From Tupaia tana (lineage: Eukaryota; Chordata; Mammalia; Scandentia; Tupaiidae), in NCBI GenBank assembly GCA_026018925.1, contig JAKSZU010000004.1:112868989-112932988 (forward strand): 64,000 nt of DNA. The letters run 5' to 3'. Below are positions 11,465 through 22,851 of the stretch, one piece after another. The notes below the pieces were generated by a model. That model was not told the origin of the DNA, made no database searches, and saw only the letters and a list, made by a program, of their open reading frames with translations. Position 1 is the stretch's first letter; the number at the start of each line of letters is the position of its first letter. Position numbers and translations under genes: made by a program.

Positions 11465-11735
11465 ATGATTTGATTGTCCCCACAAAACTTTATGCCGAAA
11501 CTTAATTTCCATCAAAGTAATATTAAGAGGCATGACCTTTAAGAGGTGATTAGGTCATAGGTAATATTCTTTCATGGATAGATTAATACAGTAATCACAG
11601 GAGTAACTTACTGTGGGTATAGGCTACTGATAAGAATGAGTATCCATGATTTCTACTCTCTGTCTCAGGCACTTTCTTTCATCTTATTCCCTTCTGCTAA
11701 ATTTTCCAGCCTTCAGAATGTAAAAAAAATAAATA
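11465..11735 (+). repeat. MaLR-like LTR fragment
   Basis: tatgatttgattgtccccac near the start, ggtgattaggtcat in the middle and ccagccttcagaatgtaaa near the end keep the order seen in MST/MLT LTRs. It stops abruptly at the monomer block that follows. Confidence 0.5.
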
Positions 11736-11754
11736 AACTCCTGAGCAGAGCTCA

Positions 11755-12275
11755 TTCCCAACTCTAGCCCCCTGGCCAGTAAGGGACATTGAGGCAGGGC
11801 CCCAGCATCACTGGCCTTGGCCCCAATTCCAGCTCTGGCCCCAGCCCAGCTCCCCTAACCTCAGAGTCCTCCCCTGTCAGGAAGCTAGGCTGCTTTTTTA
11901 TTTTTCTCTTCTTTCTCTTGTTAATTTCCTACTTCTCCTTACTCCACAGGACAGTGCCCAGCTCTCCAGCAGAGCCCAGTTCCATCTCCGGCCTCCTGGC
12001 CAGTAAGGGATATTGATGCAAGGCCAGTCACTGGTCCCTGCCCCTTCCCAGCTCCAGCTCCAGACCCAGCTCAGCTCCCCCAACCCCAGAGCCTCCTCCC
12101 TGTCAGAAAGGACATCCCCCAGCTCTCCAGCAGAGCCCAGTTCCATCTTCAGAACGTTGACCGGTAATGGACACTGAGGTAGGACCAGTCACTGGCTCTG
12201 GCCCCAACTCCAGCTCCGGCCCCAGCCCAGCTCCCCCAATGCCAGAGCGCCCCTCTTGTCAGAAAGGATAGCCCC
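11755..12275 (+). repeat. Free-standing block of type-B L1 monomers
   Basis: Units of about 161 bp start at 11,950 and 12,111, with a partial unit before them. Each carries cagctctccagcagagcccagttcc, ctggccagtaagggaYaYtgag and a C-rich cagctcc series. The partial and first full units are separated by a T-rich spacer at 11,888-11,949 ending acttctccttactccaca. The same units and spacer sit upstream of an L1 body at 20.5-21.3 kb. Here no L1 body follows. The monomer core is related to type A through the shared words ctggccag and aagggata. Confidence 0.75.
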
Positions 12276-12714
12276 CATAAATTCATAATAATTTTTATGG
12301 TTCCACTGTATGAGGGAAAACTTAAAACACTGGTTTAACACATTCAGTATTTTTTGAGCATCAATCGAAGGTTATGTCTCATAAAATAGACACATAACTT
12401 GTTGCCTTTAACACTATGAAACACCTTCATTTATGGAGTTGATATGGGGACCAATAAAACAATAAACAAGGTTGAAACAATTTTCTTAGTCAGAGATTCT
12501 AAGGTACAAGGGACAATAGTCAAAAAATTCATGCTTGCTTATAAGAGTGGAAGTTATTTTAAGAAAATGGAAAATGGTTTTCAGAAATTATAACCAAACT
12601 TCAAAGCTAGTCTGTAAATCTGACTCTCCCACCAATTGCTATGTATATGTCCTGTGCTTTTTCTTTTCTGTATACTGTATATATCACCCATCCATTTCTC
12701 TGGAGGCAAGCTTT
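12276..12714. other. Gene-free DNA
   Basis: AT-rich with no recognisable content. Confidence 0.5.
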
Positions 12715-12730
12715 CCCTACAGCTCTCTTT

Positions 12731-13105
12731 TTTTTTTTTTTTTTTTTTTTTTTTGAGAGGTTTTTTCGCTATAGGGCGTGTGTGCTCACCAGACAGACAG
12801 AGAGAGACAGAAAGACAGAAAGCAAGAAATCACCCCCCAGGGGGGATGGTCATGCCGCAATCCCTTCTCCTCCATTCTCCTCTCGGGATCTTGGGCACGC
12901 ACGCACACGTGCCCGGCGTGAGTTTTAAGCCACCGGGTCCGGGACGCGAACCGCTGTCAACTACATGGGAGTCCAGTGACATAGCCATTACACTAACTGC
13001 TGGTTCCCTATACTTCATTAATTTGATATACAACAATTTTTCTCTTTACATTTGTTTCTTGTTTTACATATTTTTAAGCTTTATTTTGCTTTAACTGCTG
13101 GTTCC
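12731..13105 (-). repeat. tRNA-derived SINE (main family) with an 81-bp internal insert
   Basis: This is the reference description for the main SINE. In the sense direction it starts gggaaccagcagttagcg with a tRNA-like A box, then a B-box-like ggttcgNgtcc. Next come a gtggcttaaaactcacgcc word, a ggagaatggaggagaaggg word, a CT-rich tract, a gccctatagcaaaaacctctcc word and an A-tail. This copy has a tail of about 30 A (T on the plus strand) and is flanked by ccctacagYtctctt (12,715 and 13,106). Near its 5' end the word taactgctggttccc occurs twice, at about 12,995-13,009 and 13,092-13,106. The two copies enclose AT-rich DNA found in no other copy. Confidence 0.85.
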
Positions 13106-13120
13106 CCCTACAGTTCTCTT

Positions 13121-13764
13121 AATTGTGATCTCGTTTGTGCTTTGTTGTTACCATGGCCACTGTCTCTAGCCCACATATATCTTGATCTTATATCCCAAGT
13201 TGAAGTGTCTAATATTCTTACTAATTCAGTCTCTATGCCTAAAATACAAATTTCCCAGGGGAAAAAATATCAAATTGTCTGAGCTTGGGTCATAAGTTTG
13301 ATCCTGGTACAACCACCACAGCCAAACACAGAATCACATATTAAAGTCTATTCCTTTTGATATCTTACTCTGTCAAATAATCTATGAATGGGACATATGT
13401 AAAAATAAAATAATAGATATCACTAATATAATGGTTTAATTAGTACATGGAAATAACAGCTATACAAGCTATGTTTTTCCCCTTTCTCTAGGTTCAAATT
13501 GCAAGCATTTTCAATGCCATTAAATTAAGAGACAATTTTGACAAAAACTACCAAAAATTAAAGTTATATGTATAAGTATATATGTATTTAAATTATGTGT
13601 GTGCATGTCTATATATATGTGTGTGTTTGTGTGTGTGTGTATGTGCATATATGTATACCTTTGTGGGTGTAGGTGTGTTTTTCTTAGATAGTTTGTATTA
13701 GTTTTATCTATGTCTTAGAAACTATGAGGAAAATCTTCACAAAAACTGAACCTGATATTTGAAC
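13121..13764. other. Gene-free DNA with a TG-rich microsatellite
   Basis: AT-rich, with an irregular (TG)n/(TA)n tract at about 13,560-13,680. Nothing else recognised. Confidence 0.5.
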
Positions 13765-13778
13765 CAAAATGTAAATTT

Positions 13779-14044
13779 CTTTTTTTTTTTTTTTGGAGAG
13801 GTTTTCTCTATAGGGCGCGTGCACTCGCCAGACAGAGAGAGACATAGAGACAGAAAGCGAGAAATCACCCCCCAGGGAGGATGGTCACGCCGCAATCCCT
13901 TCTCCTCCATTCTCCTCTCAGGATCTTGGGCACGCACGCACATGTGCCCGGCATGAGTTTTAAGCCACCGGGTCTGGGACACAAACCGTGGTCAACTACG
14001 TGGGAGTCCAGCGACATAGCCATTACGCTAACTGCTGGTTCCCT
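13779..14044 (-). repeat. SINE, main family, young copy
   Basis: Full-length, close to the consensus formed by the other copies. Exact 14-bp target-site duplication caaaatgtaaattt at 13,765-13,778 and 14,045-14,058. Confidence 0.9.
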
Positions 14045-14243
14045 CAAAATGTAAATTTTGATTTCTTTATTTAGAAACAACCTTCACAAAATATGTGTCT
14101 GGCCTGACTACACATTTCTAATGTCTGATTATTAGCAGTCTCTTAAATGATTTATAACTTCATGTAGATATATTGCTTCTATCTTGCATTTATCTACATG
14201 TGGCTGAAATTGGTTTTAGAATTATTTATTTAATTTTATTTGC

Positions 14244-14390
14244 TATTATTATTATTATTATTATTATTAATTTTACCAGACAGAGAGAGAGGGAAAGGGA
14301 AACTGGGAAAGCAAACTGTAGGTCCAGGACTTATACCACAGTCGCCCACATGGGAGTCAAGCACCCAATCACCACACCACCTGCCGGCCC
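14244..14390 (-). repeat. Short tRNA-derived SINE (second family)
   Basis: Reference description for the short SINE. In the sense direction it starts gggccggcaggtgg, with a tRNA-like body of about 75 bp including gttcgagtcc-like B box. A gcttgctttc word, a short CT tract, tctggtcaaaatt and an AT tail follow. The tail here is a pure (ATT)n run at 14,244-14,270. It lacks the middle part of the main family. Confidence 0.75.
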
Positions 14391-14990
14391 GGTGTGACTG
14401 AATTTTCTGCAGACATACTGCTAGCAAATTTACAAAGGAGTATGGATGAACATGAATCAGAAATTCATGCTCTTTTAACACTATGGAAGACATATTGTTT
14501 GAAATCCCAAATAATAATTTATATTGAGTATACTAGTTTAGTGATGACCATAAAACAGTCAATAGGTTGTGGACTGTGTTTCAGGCTTTTCTTGGTCTTT
14601 GAGGAAGAAGAGGAGGTATTGATATAGTATCTTATGCTTCTTCCTACTCCTCTGCCAATTTCTTAGCCTGGAATTTCCACTGTGTTTCTTACGAAAGACC
14701 CATTATAAATTCAATTCTCTGATGAGCCTTGAGACAAATCCCTGCCTGCAGGTGTCTACCCCTATTATTTAAGGTAAGACTAATACCTCTTTTAATACTA
14801 GATCATATATATACTGTGTTTTGTTTCATGTGACTCTTTTTACTCCCATGATTTTTTAAGTTGTTTTAAATATGAAATCTCTCTTTTCCTCTCTCTTTCT
14901 CACACATCTGCCCATACACACGAACTTTCATACGTATTCTTTTCTAACTTTTAATTTTCTTCACCAAGAAGCTAATAATACTACTCACCA

Positions 14991-15069
14991 TTGAGCTGTC
15001 AGAAAAGTCATGGTGTACTTTTGCATAGAAAAACAGAAAAAGACACCATGACTTTTCCAACCAACCTAA
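14991..15069. mobile_element. Mariner-like MITE hairpin
   Basis: A near-palindrome of about 79 bp: gaaaagtcatggtgt on the left pairs with acaccatgacttttcc on the right, with loop word cttttgcatagaaaaacag. The right end, ccaaccaacctaa, resembles mariner-type termini. The left terminus is degraded. The copy at 51.4 kb shares the loop word and the stem core. Confidence 0.65.
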
Positions 15070-15140
15070 TATTTATGTGCTATGTGCCAGAAACTGTGCT
15101 TAGTGATTTATGTGCTTTATCACACAACATATGTTGAATA
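15070..15140 (+). repeat. MIR SINE fossil
   Basis: atttatgtgctatgtgccagaaactgtgcttagtgatttatgtgc follows the well-known MIR core order. Short and diverged. Confidence 0.55.
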
Positions 15141-15267
15141 AATACTTATCTAATTAAATTGAATTTAGTTGATGATGATGTTTAAAGTGTTTCCTTGAAA
15201 CATATAAAGTTCTCTTAATTATATGTTGTGAATTACTTGTGCACAACACTCAAATTCATAGATCGGC

Positions 15268-15610
15268 AGTTCTAACTCACAATGTGACTATATTTGAAGA
15301 TAGAAACTTTAAGGTAATTAAGGCTAAATGAGGAAATAAATGTGGGCCCCTAATCCAATAGGGATGATTTTAGTACAAGAAGAAAAAGAGACACCAAAAA
15401 TATATGAGCAGAGAAAAGAGATCATGTGAAGACATAAAGAAAAGGTGGCCCTCTATAAGACAAGGAGATAGACCTCTGGAGAAATCAAATCTGTTAACAC
15501 CTTGATCTGGGACTGCTAGCCTCCAGAGTGTAAGAAAATACATTTCTGTTGTTTAAACCACAGTCCTTGGTATTTTATTATGGCAACCCGTACAGAGGAG
15601 ACTAAGACAC
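15268..15610 (+). repeat. MLT-like solitary LTR
   Basis: Old LTR-like sequence with ordered landmarks: aatgtgactatatttgaagatag, gggcccctaatccaatag, a gaggaagagacacc-like block, tagcctccagagtgtaagaaaatac, ttctgttgtttaaaccac and a gtattttattatggcaaccc end. I assign it to MaLR/MLT-type repeats from memory of the family; the subfamily is not determined. Confidence 0.55.
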
Positions 15611-16917
15611 TACACTAAAGATAAATAATTACACAGAAAATTTAACTTTTTCTAACATTCTTAGGTAGGTGATATCTTATTTCTGCTGCAAGGTTATTTT
15701 AAGTTTTATTTAATATGGCTATTCTTAATGTTATTAGTTCAAGAAAGTACATTTGTAATGTCTACCTATCTCTGCAATATCTTCTTGTTGGCTGTATAAA
15801 AAGGAAAAATATTTGTTCATATTCAGTAGGAAAAAAATGAATACATGAACTGAATGATTGAGGCTTCTATATACATTTCTATTCAAGCCCAGGCACCAAA
15901 TAGTTTTATTGATAGATTTTCATATTCAGTCTGAAATATATGTTGAATAACATTAGGGTTGTAACACACAGCAACAATATAAGCCATTTCTACACTGCCT
16001 GAGGGAATCTCTGCCTGTCACTCTGCCGAACAATAAGCTTTTGGTCTGAACTGTTTACAACAGGGCATCCATGTTGACTTTTGAGTGTCTTTTTCAAGTA
16101 TCTACATTATTTAAAGGTATTATATGTTAATAAATTTATTTAGGAAAGCTCTCTATATATAAAAAAGAGGAAACATCTTGTAAAGTATATAGAGTTGATG
16201 GAAAAAGTATGGACACTTGAAATGTAAAAATTACTTATGTGTTTATTATATGCATGCATACATACGTACCCATAGTATGAGAATCACATGACTAATCACA
16301 CTGAACCACATAAATTCCATCGAGATTGACTATTATGACATAAATGATTTATCAGACAAGGAATTCAGCCAAATTACTGTATATGGAAAGAGGGAGAGAG
16401 AAAGTGAGAAAGAGAGAGGTAGAGAAAGAATGTAACAAGAGAAAGATTTTAATCTCATTCATTACTAAATTCAGTTGAAAGGCTGGAAGTGATGATATGT
16501 GTAGACATGACCTCTATGCAATAATTCGGGGGCTATTGTTTTTGCCCTTTAGTATGGATACAAAAATTATGCAGGTGTCATTCACCTCTTCACCAAGATA
16601 AGCATAACCTTGCCACTTTTCTGCTGACTTTCTAAGTTGAGGAAGTTATTTGGTGACGGTCACACCTCTTCTGAGGGGTGCTGCATTTGAAGATTGCATT
16701 GTCCTTCAACATGACTAAGAATATTGGACAGTGATTGAATGTCATCTAATGCTTATTAATATGCATGTTGTCATTTGTCATCTCAGTCATCACTGACACT
16801 TTGTCACTTATGTTACTGTAAGCATTATATTGACTCTGAGTTGTTAGATTTCAGACTCTTCTCTTGCTTGCAAACTCATCAAAAATACAGGCAACCATCT
16901 TCAAAAGCCTTGCTAAT
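15611..16917. other. Gene-free AT-rich DNA
   Basis: More than 1.3 kb with no gene, RNA or repeat that I can name. A short GA-rich tract lies near 16,387-16,430. Confidence 0.45.
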
Positions 16918-16933
16918 AAAAAGAGATGTGTTT

Positions 16934-17131
16934 GGGGCCGGCAGGTGGCATGGTGGTTGAGAGCGCTGGATTCCCATGTGGCCAACCGCGGTTTGAGTCC
17001 TGGATCTGGAGGCTTGCTTTCTCCCTTTCTCTCTCTCTCTGTTTCTCTCTGGTCAAAATTTAAAAATGATAATAACAACAAATGGAAATAAATAAATAAA
17101 TATTTAAAAAAGAGTTAAGAGCTATTATTAA
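16934..17131 (+). repeat. Short tRNA-derived SINE
   Basis: Sense copy starting ggggccggcaggtggcatgg with B box gtttgagtcc. AT tail to about 17,130. Flanked by aaaaagagatgtgttt at 16,918-16,933 and 17,132-17,147. Confidence 0.85.
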
Positions 17132-17339
17132 AAAAAGAGATGTGTTTAAGGTTGACTAATTTCATCCTTTAATACAGTACAGATGAGAACTACCAAAGTA
17201 TTTATGAAAAAAAATTATGAAATAAATTGTCCTCTGTCTTTTTAATGGATTTTGTCTAAGTGTACTGATTTCTACATGAAAAGGCTGAATCTCCTTTCTC
17301 AAAGGTAACTAAATATAATATTTTAAAATAATTTAGTAT

Positions 17340-17519
17340 GTCTATGTCAAAGAGCTTTCATATTTGTTGTTCCATTTTATCATCACAATGTCTATTTGAA
17401 TAATTACAGGCAGGTAATAGCATCCATATTTTGATAAGAAAACTGAGACTCATATAATTTTAATGACTTGCCTAGAAACATTTTTTAACCAAAGGACTGA
17501 CAATAGATCCAAATTCTCA
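17340..17519 (+). repeat. MIR SINE fossil
   Basis: Ordered MIR words: agctttcatatttgttgttcc, atcctcac-like block, gataagaaaactgagact and acttgcctag. A younger SINE interrupts its end at 17,537. Confidence 0.6.
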
Positions 17520-17537
17520 AATCACTCAATATTTCTT

Positions 17538-17547
17538 TTTATATATT

Positions 17548-17594
<47 letters not shown>

Positions 17595-17836
17595 GTGGAG
17601 GTTTTTGCTACAGGGTGCATGTGCTCACCAGAAAGACAGAGAGAAACAGAGAGACAGAAAGTGAGAAATCACTCCCCAGGGTGGATGGCCACTCTGCAAC
17701 CCCTTCTCCTCTTGGGATCTTAGGGCACACACGTACATACACCCAGTTTGAATTTAAGCCACCAGGTCTGGGGCTTGCACTGCAGTCGACTACATGGGAG
17801 TTCAGCAACATAGCCATTATGCTAACTGCTGGTCCC
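17538..17836 (-). repeat. SINE, main family, with (TAAA)n tail
   Basis: The A-tail has become a tetranucleotide microsatellite, (TTTA)n on the plus strand at about 17,545-17,594. Target-site duplication aatcactYRatatttctt at 17,520-17,537 and 17,837-17,854. Confidence 0.85.
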
Positions 17837-18179
17837 AATCACTTGATATTTCTTATCAGTATGTGTCTGTGTATCAGTTAAGTTTATTATTTCAAGGCAT
17901 TCTTCTTCTAAATTCTTAACGTTTAAGATGATGCTACAGACCTTGTATGTCTGCTCAATGTGTCATTATGTTTCTTCTTCATAAGAGAAGACTGAGCTTT
18001 ACAGTTATCCTCCCTCCAAGATATAATCATGTGTTTCAGAGGATGCTGACCTTATCTCTACCACCGAAGAGTGGGTAGAATTTAGTTCAATTCACTCATG
18101 ATAATTGCAACCTTCTTAACACTGGTTGAATCAAGAATATTTGTGTGGGAAAATGACATTAAGTGAAGTCTTCTAAAGA

Positions 18180-18478
18180 ACTTCTTGGAACTCTTACCTC
18201 ACTTTCCCTCTCTCTGTCTCTCTCTTTCTCTCTCCAGCAAGTGCACAAACTCTATGGGAAAAAAATGAACAACAAACAAAACAAAAAGGAGGGAGAAAAC
18301 ACCCCAGAGGGATGTGGTCATGCCACAGTCCTTCTCCTTACCATAGTTCTTCTCCATTTCTTTATTCTGTCTCTATTTTAGGCACACCCATGTGCACATA
18401 CATCTGGTGTGTGTTTCAAGCTGCCAGGACAAGGACTAGCCACGTGGAGTTTGGCTCCCTTAACCACTAGGCTACCAC
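18180..18478. repeat. Two opposed SINE fragments
   Basis: 18,180-18,275 is the CT-rich 3' end and A-tail of a main-family SINE on the plus strand (tctctctccagcaagtgcac, then an A-run). 18,300-18,478 is the 5' two-thirds of a SINE on the minus strand, ending in taaccactaggctacc. The pair could be two insertions or one copy with an inversion. Confidence 0.5.
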
Positions 18479-18644
18479 AAAATTAATATAATTTTATTTA
18501 TAAAAATGATAAATGTTCAACATTGAAATTTTGGAATGAATAGAGAGGAATGAGAAAGCCAAACAAAAGTCAAGCATAAACCTCCTCTCAGAGACAACTG
18601 TTTGTGTATACTACCTTAAAACTTTGGTGAATATCTTGCTTTTC

Positions 18645-18924
18645 TTTTCTTTTTTTTTTTTTTTTTTTTGAAGAGGTTTTTTTCTTTTGCTATAGGGCAT
18701 GTGCGCTCGCCAGACAGACAGAGACAGAGAGACAGAAAGAGAGAAATCACCCCCCAGGGGGGATGGCCACACTGCAATCCCTTCTCCTCCATTCTCCTCT
18801 TGGGATCTTGGGCATGCACACACATGTGCCCAGTGTGAGTTTTAAGCCACCGGGTCCAGGACGTGAACCCAGTCAACTACATGGGAGTCCAGTGACATAG
18901 CCATTATGCTAACTGCTGGTCCCA
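18645..18924 (-). repeat. SINE, main family
   Basis: Full-length with a T-run at its left end. Target-site duplication aatatcttgcttttc at 18,630-18,644 and 18,925-18,939. Confidence 0.9.
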
Positions 18925-18944
18925 AATATCTTGCTTTTCATCAA

Positions 18945-19216
18945 TTTATTTTTAATTTGCCAGAGGGTGCATGTGCTATATAAAGAGAGGGAAAGAGAGA
19001 ATAAAGAGAGAGAGAGAGAAAGACAAAGTGAGAAAGCACCCCCTATGAGGGGTGGTTGCACCATAGCCCTATCTCCTCCATATCTCTCTCCTTTGGGGAT
19101 TTTTGAGCATGCACGCACAGGTGTCTGGCATGTCTCTCAGGCTACCTAGACTTGAATCACATAGTTGGTCATGTGGGATACAGGAGTCTTAGCCACTGTT
19201 CCACTGGCTGGTCCAG
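18945..19216 (-). repeat. SINE, main family, old diverged copy
   Basis: Same layout, with GA-rich middle at 18,986-19,030 and end ccactggctggtcc, but many substitutions. Confidence 0.7.
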
Positions 19217-19224
19217 CATCTAGG

Positions 19225-19815
19225 TTTTTCGAAAAAAATTATTATAATTTCTGGCTTAGGTATATTTGATGTACAACTTTGTGGGATATGGTATGGTTTT
19301 GCCCAAAACATGCATACAGTATATACTAATCAAATCAGGGATATACACATATTCGTCTTCTTCAACATTGAACATTACATTACCTTCTACACATTTGATA
19401 ACAGTTCTACTGTTTAGGAAGGAAGTATGTTTTGATTTGTCCATATTTTTTACTCTGTTGTGGTTCATCATTTCATAGCTTCTTCCCCTAATTGAGGTGC
19501 ATTCTTGTGTACATTAAAAGTCTTCTTTTGAAATCCCTGCTCTCATGAAATTCCTGGCATCTGCCATCACTCTCTCTTCCTATGCTTCTGAGTCCTTTAG
19601 TTTCCTCTACAGAGTACAGATATTCATTTTATGTTAAGTGGGAAGAGATGTGTGCTCTCATAGGCTGCCTGTTACATTTACCATTATGTCATCTACATTC
19701 ATTCACTTGTGTCGTATGACAGGATTGTATTGTTTTTAGGCTGTGTATATTCCACAGTGTACATGTGCCACATTTTCTCAATACCTTCATTGGTTGTTGG
19801 CACTTAGATGGCAAA
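19225..19815 (-). mobile_element. Old L1 3' end
   Basis: Reverse-oriented L1 3' UTR and ORF2 tail. The word ctgtgtatattccacagtgtacatgtgccacattttctcaatacc is the antisense of the conserved ORF2 C-terminal region seen intact at 38.9-39.0 kb. Confidence 0.65.
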
Positions 19816-19903
19816 GAGTCAAGGAAATGCTTCAGATTCAGAAACATTGATACATTTCTAAAATGATTTCTGTGGGTTCTCCACTTTCATTGAGAGCACT
19901 TTA

Positions 19904-20178
19904 TATATTTATTTATTTTTAGGTTTTTGTTGTAGTGTGCATGTGCTTGCCAGAGAGAGAAAGATTGACAGAGACAGAGAGGTGACAGAGACAGAGAGAG
20001 ATAAAGTGAGACATCACCCCCCAGGGGAGATGGCCATGCTGTAGTACCTTCTCCATTCTTCTCTTAGGACTTTGGGCATGGATACACAGCCACCTGGTGT
20101 GATTTTCACCAGGATTTGAACTGCAGTTGGTCATGTGGGAATCTAGCACCTTAAGTACCACACCATCTGCTGGATCCA
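19904..20178 (-). repeat. SINE, main family
   Basis: Target-site duplication tgagagcacttta at 19,891-19,903 and 20,179-20,191. Confidence 0.85.
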
Positions 20179-20191
20179 TGAGAGCACTTTA

Positions 20192-20530
20192 TTTTTACTG
20201 TGTCTCTTATACAATAAGGAGGTGAGATGAGGAGGCCTTTACAGGCATGCACGTGGATCTCACTTGGGCATGTTTTAGTCAAATTGTTTTGGTCTCATTA
20301 GTGTTGTTCTACTGTTTAATTTCCTATGAATTCCTCACCATCCCTGACTAAGGTAGTAGAGGGAAGTAGAAGAAACACACATAGATTTTCTGTCTTTCTT
20401 AGGGAGGGAGGAACAAAGAGAAGGAGGGGAAGAGGATATATTCACTTGTCCCTGTTCCTTTTGCTTTCCTCTTCTCTTTATTCTGTAATGGGAAGGCAGA
20501 GGACCTAGAAAAACAATAACATTCAAAGAT
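20192..20530. other. Gene-free DNA
   Basis: Purine-rich patch at 20,400-20,435. No gene or repeat recognised. Confidence 0.5.
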
Positions 20531-20965
20531 TTTTCTAGTTCCAAGTTCCATGTGCAGCCTCCTGCCCATCAGGGACACTGAGGCAGGGCCTTTCATTGGC
20601 CCCAGCACCAGCTCCAGCTCCAGACCCAGCAAAGCTCTCCTAATCTCAGAGCGCCCTCCCTCCTGCCAGAAAGGGCAGCCCCCAGCTCTCCAGCAAAGCC
20701 CAGTTCCACCTGCAGCCCCCTGGCCCACGAGGGACACTGAGACATGGCCGTGCCACCTTTCACTGGCCCTGGACCCAGCTCTAGCTCCAGCCACAGCCCA
20801 GCTCTCTGAACCTCAGAGCCCACCTCTCCTGCCAGAAAGGAAGGCTGTTTTTTTTCTTCTTTCTTTTGTTAATTTCATACTTCTCCTTATTCCATAGGGC
20901 AGCCCCCAGCTCTCCAGCAGAGCCCAGTTCCATCTGCATCCCCATGGCAAAATTGCTTGCTGCAC
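20531..20965 (+). promoter_or_regulatory. Type-B L1 monomers (5'UTR) of a truncated L1
   Basis: About 2.5 units related to those at 11.76-12.27 kb, including the same T-rich spacer (20,842-20,898, ending acttctccttattccata). They are followed by a non-monomeric linker homologous to the linker of the type-A L1 at 33.95-34.3 kb. Tandem monomers act as RNA polymerase II promoters in rodent L1s; the same role here is inferred. Confidence 0.7.
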
Positions 20966-21333
20966 TAGCACGTGACACGTGATTTTTTTTATTTTTTCTT
21001 GTTCATACTCTTTTTTTCTTTGCCCTTATATTGTCATCTTCTCCTCATCCTCCACCAATTCAGAGGGACGAGACAGGTCTAGAATCATACTTTTCAAACA
21101 CCCTTGTATGATGAGTCTTCCTGAGATCCACTCTTTTACTGATCCACCAGCGAAAAAGGACAAACCACTCTTCAGTCACCTGAATAGAAGACTCCTCCTG
21201 TGGGGACAACATTACAAAACACAGAAAAAAAGAGACTTTGGCACACATCAATCCACAGCTAAAGGGAAGCAAACTTGTTCCCTGTGGCAGAAACATTCTC
21301 AAAAAAGGTATTCAAAAGTGAATATATCACCCG
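20966..21333 (+). other. Non-monomeric 5'UTR linker of the type-B L1
   Basis: Shares gacgagacaggtctag, ccaccagcgaaaaaggac and a tcaaaaaaggtattcaaaagtg end with the linker upstream of ORF1 at 34.3 kb. Ends at the ATG of ORF1. Confidence 0.7.
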
Positions 21334-21404
21334 ATGGCTAAAAGTAGGAAAAGAGCCTCAGGTTTGAAGAAATCAGGAAATATGCCTCCATTAAAAAAAC
21401 ACAA

Positions 21405-21660
21405 GGGAACCAGCAGTTAGCGTAATGGTTATGTCGCTGGACTCCCACGTAGTCGACCACGGTTCGCGTCCTGGACCTGGTGGCTTAAAACTCACGCCGG
21501 GCGTGTGTGCGTGCGTGCCCAAGATCCTGAGAGGAGAATGGAGGAGAAGGGATTGCAGTGTGGCCATCCCCCCTGGGGGATGATTTCTCGCTTTCTCTCT
21601 CTCTGTCTCTCTCTGTCTGTCTGGCGAGCGCACACGCCCTATAGCAAAAACCTCTCCAAA
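21405..21660 (+). repeat. SINE, main family, in L1 ORF1
   Basis: Near-consensus copy with B box ggttcgcgtcc. Flanked by A-rich acacaa / ccacaa ends. Confidence 0.9.
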
Positions 21661-21877
21661 AAAAAACCACAATAACTCTCCTCCAACTCTTTAAAAAACA
21701 GAAGAAGTAACCAAAATTTTAGAGAAAGAATTAAGAACATTCAAAGTGACAAAGTTCTATGAGTTGGAACAGAAAAGAGACAATGAACTCCAGGAGATGA
21801 GGAAGTCCTTCCATGATTTGAAAGAAGAAATGGACAGTATAAGAAAGAATCAGATGGAACTATTAAAGAAGAAATCT

Positions 21878-22121
21878 GGGGACCAGCAGATATTGTAATG
21901 GCTACATTGCTGGACTCTCATGTAGTCGACCGCAGTTAGAGTCCTAAACGCAGTGGCTTAAACTAGGGTGCGTGTGTACTCAAGATCCTTAGAGGAGAAT
22001 GGAGGAGAAGGAATTGCAGTATGACCATCCCTACTGGAGGGTGAGGGGGGTGATTTCTCACTTTCTGTCTCTTTGTCTCTCTCTGGCAAGCACAGGTGTA
22101 CTAAAGCAAATAAACAAAAAA
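21878..22121 (+). repeat. SINE, main family, in L1 ORF1
   Basis: More diverged than the neighbour at 21,405. Starts ggggaccagcagatattg and ends in an impure A-tail. Confidence 0.8.
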
Positions 22122-22851
22122 AGATGAAGTCTGTAATACAAGAAATCAAAAACTCTCTCAAAAGTATTAAAAGTCGATGAGACCATGCTGAAGATCAAAT
22201 CTCTAATATAGAAGGTAAAACCTCTTAGGAAAAAAACACCAAAAAGATAGAGAAAATACCAAAAAAATGAGAATAATATAAGAGAAATACTAGATTCCAT
22301 TAAACATCCAAACATCCAAATAATTTGTATCTGAGAAGGTGAAGAAATTAATTAGGTCATGGAAAATCTATTCCATGAAATCCTGGAAGAAAACTTCCCA
22401 AGTTAAGAGAAATACTCAACCATCCAGATCCAACAAATGCAAAGGACCCAAAATAGGTCAACCCAAGAACATCCTCCCTAAGTCACATCCTAGCCAGACT
22501 GGCCAAAACCAGAGATAAAGACAAGATACTAAAATTGGCAAGAGAGAAACGATAAGCGACTTACAAGGGTCATTCCATCAGGCTAACACGGGAACTTAAA
22601 TGGAAACAACGCAAGCAAAGAAAGAATGGGAAGACATATTGAAATGTTAAGAGAGAAACAATTAAAACCAAGATTATTATTTCCATCAAGATTATCCTTC
22701 ATATAGTACAAAAGATTAAAATCTTCTCAAACAAAACCTGAAAGAATTTGCCAACACCAGACCAGCTCTTCAAGAAACTGTATAGAGTCCTGCTCCAGGA
22801 AAACTAAAGAATGAACAGACAAAAATAAGGGAATAAAAGACAACCAAGACA

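Larger units (their letters stand above)
21334..22807 (+). pseudogene. L1 ORF1 pseudogene, split by two SINEs
   Basis: ORF1 encodes the RNA-binding chaperone of the L1 particle. The ATG at 21,334 opens a start (MAKSRKRASGLKKSGN) like that of the L1 at 34,308. SINEs at 21,405 and 21,878 interrupt it. The remainder shows the coiled-coil and RRM regions in pieces, with stops and frameshifts. The homologous end, QEN then TAA, is at 22,796-22,807. Confidence 0.8.

Noticed and set aside
12636..13094. Open frames of 152 and 95 codons
   Set aside because: They run through a T-run and an antisense SINE; matching peptides recur at other SINE copies (13.8, 21.4, 23.3, 42.6, 45.5, 47.7, 51.7 kb).
20399..20897. 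Overlapping open frames of 76-131 codons on both strands
   Set aside because: They fall in C-rich type-B L1 monomers, where stop codons are rare for compositional reasons.
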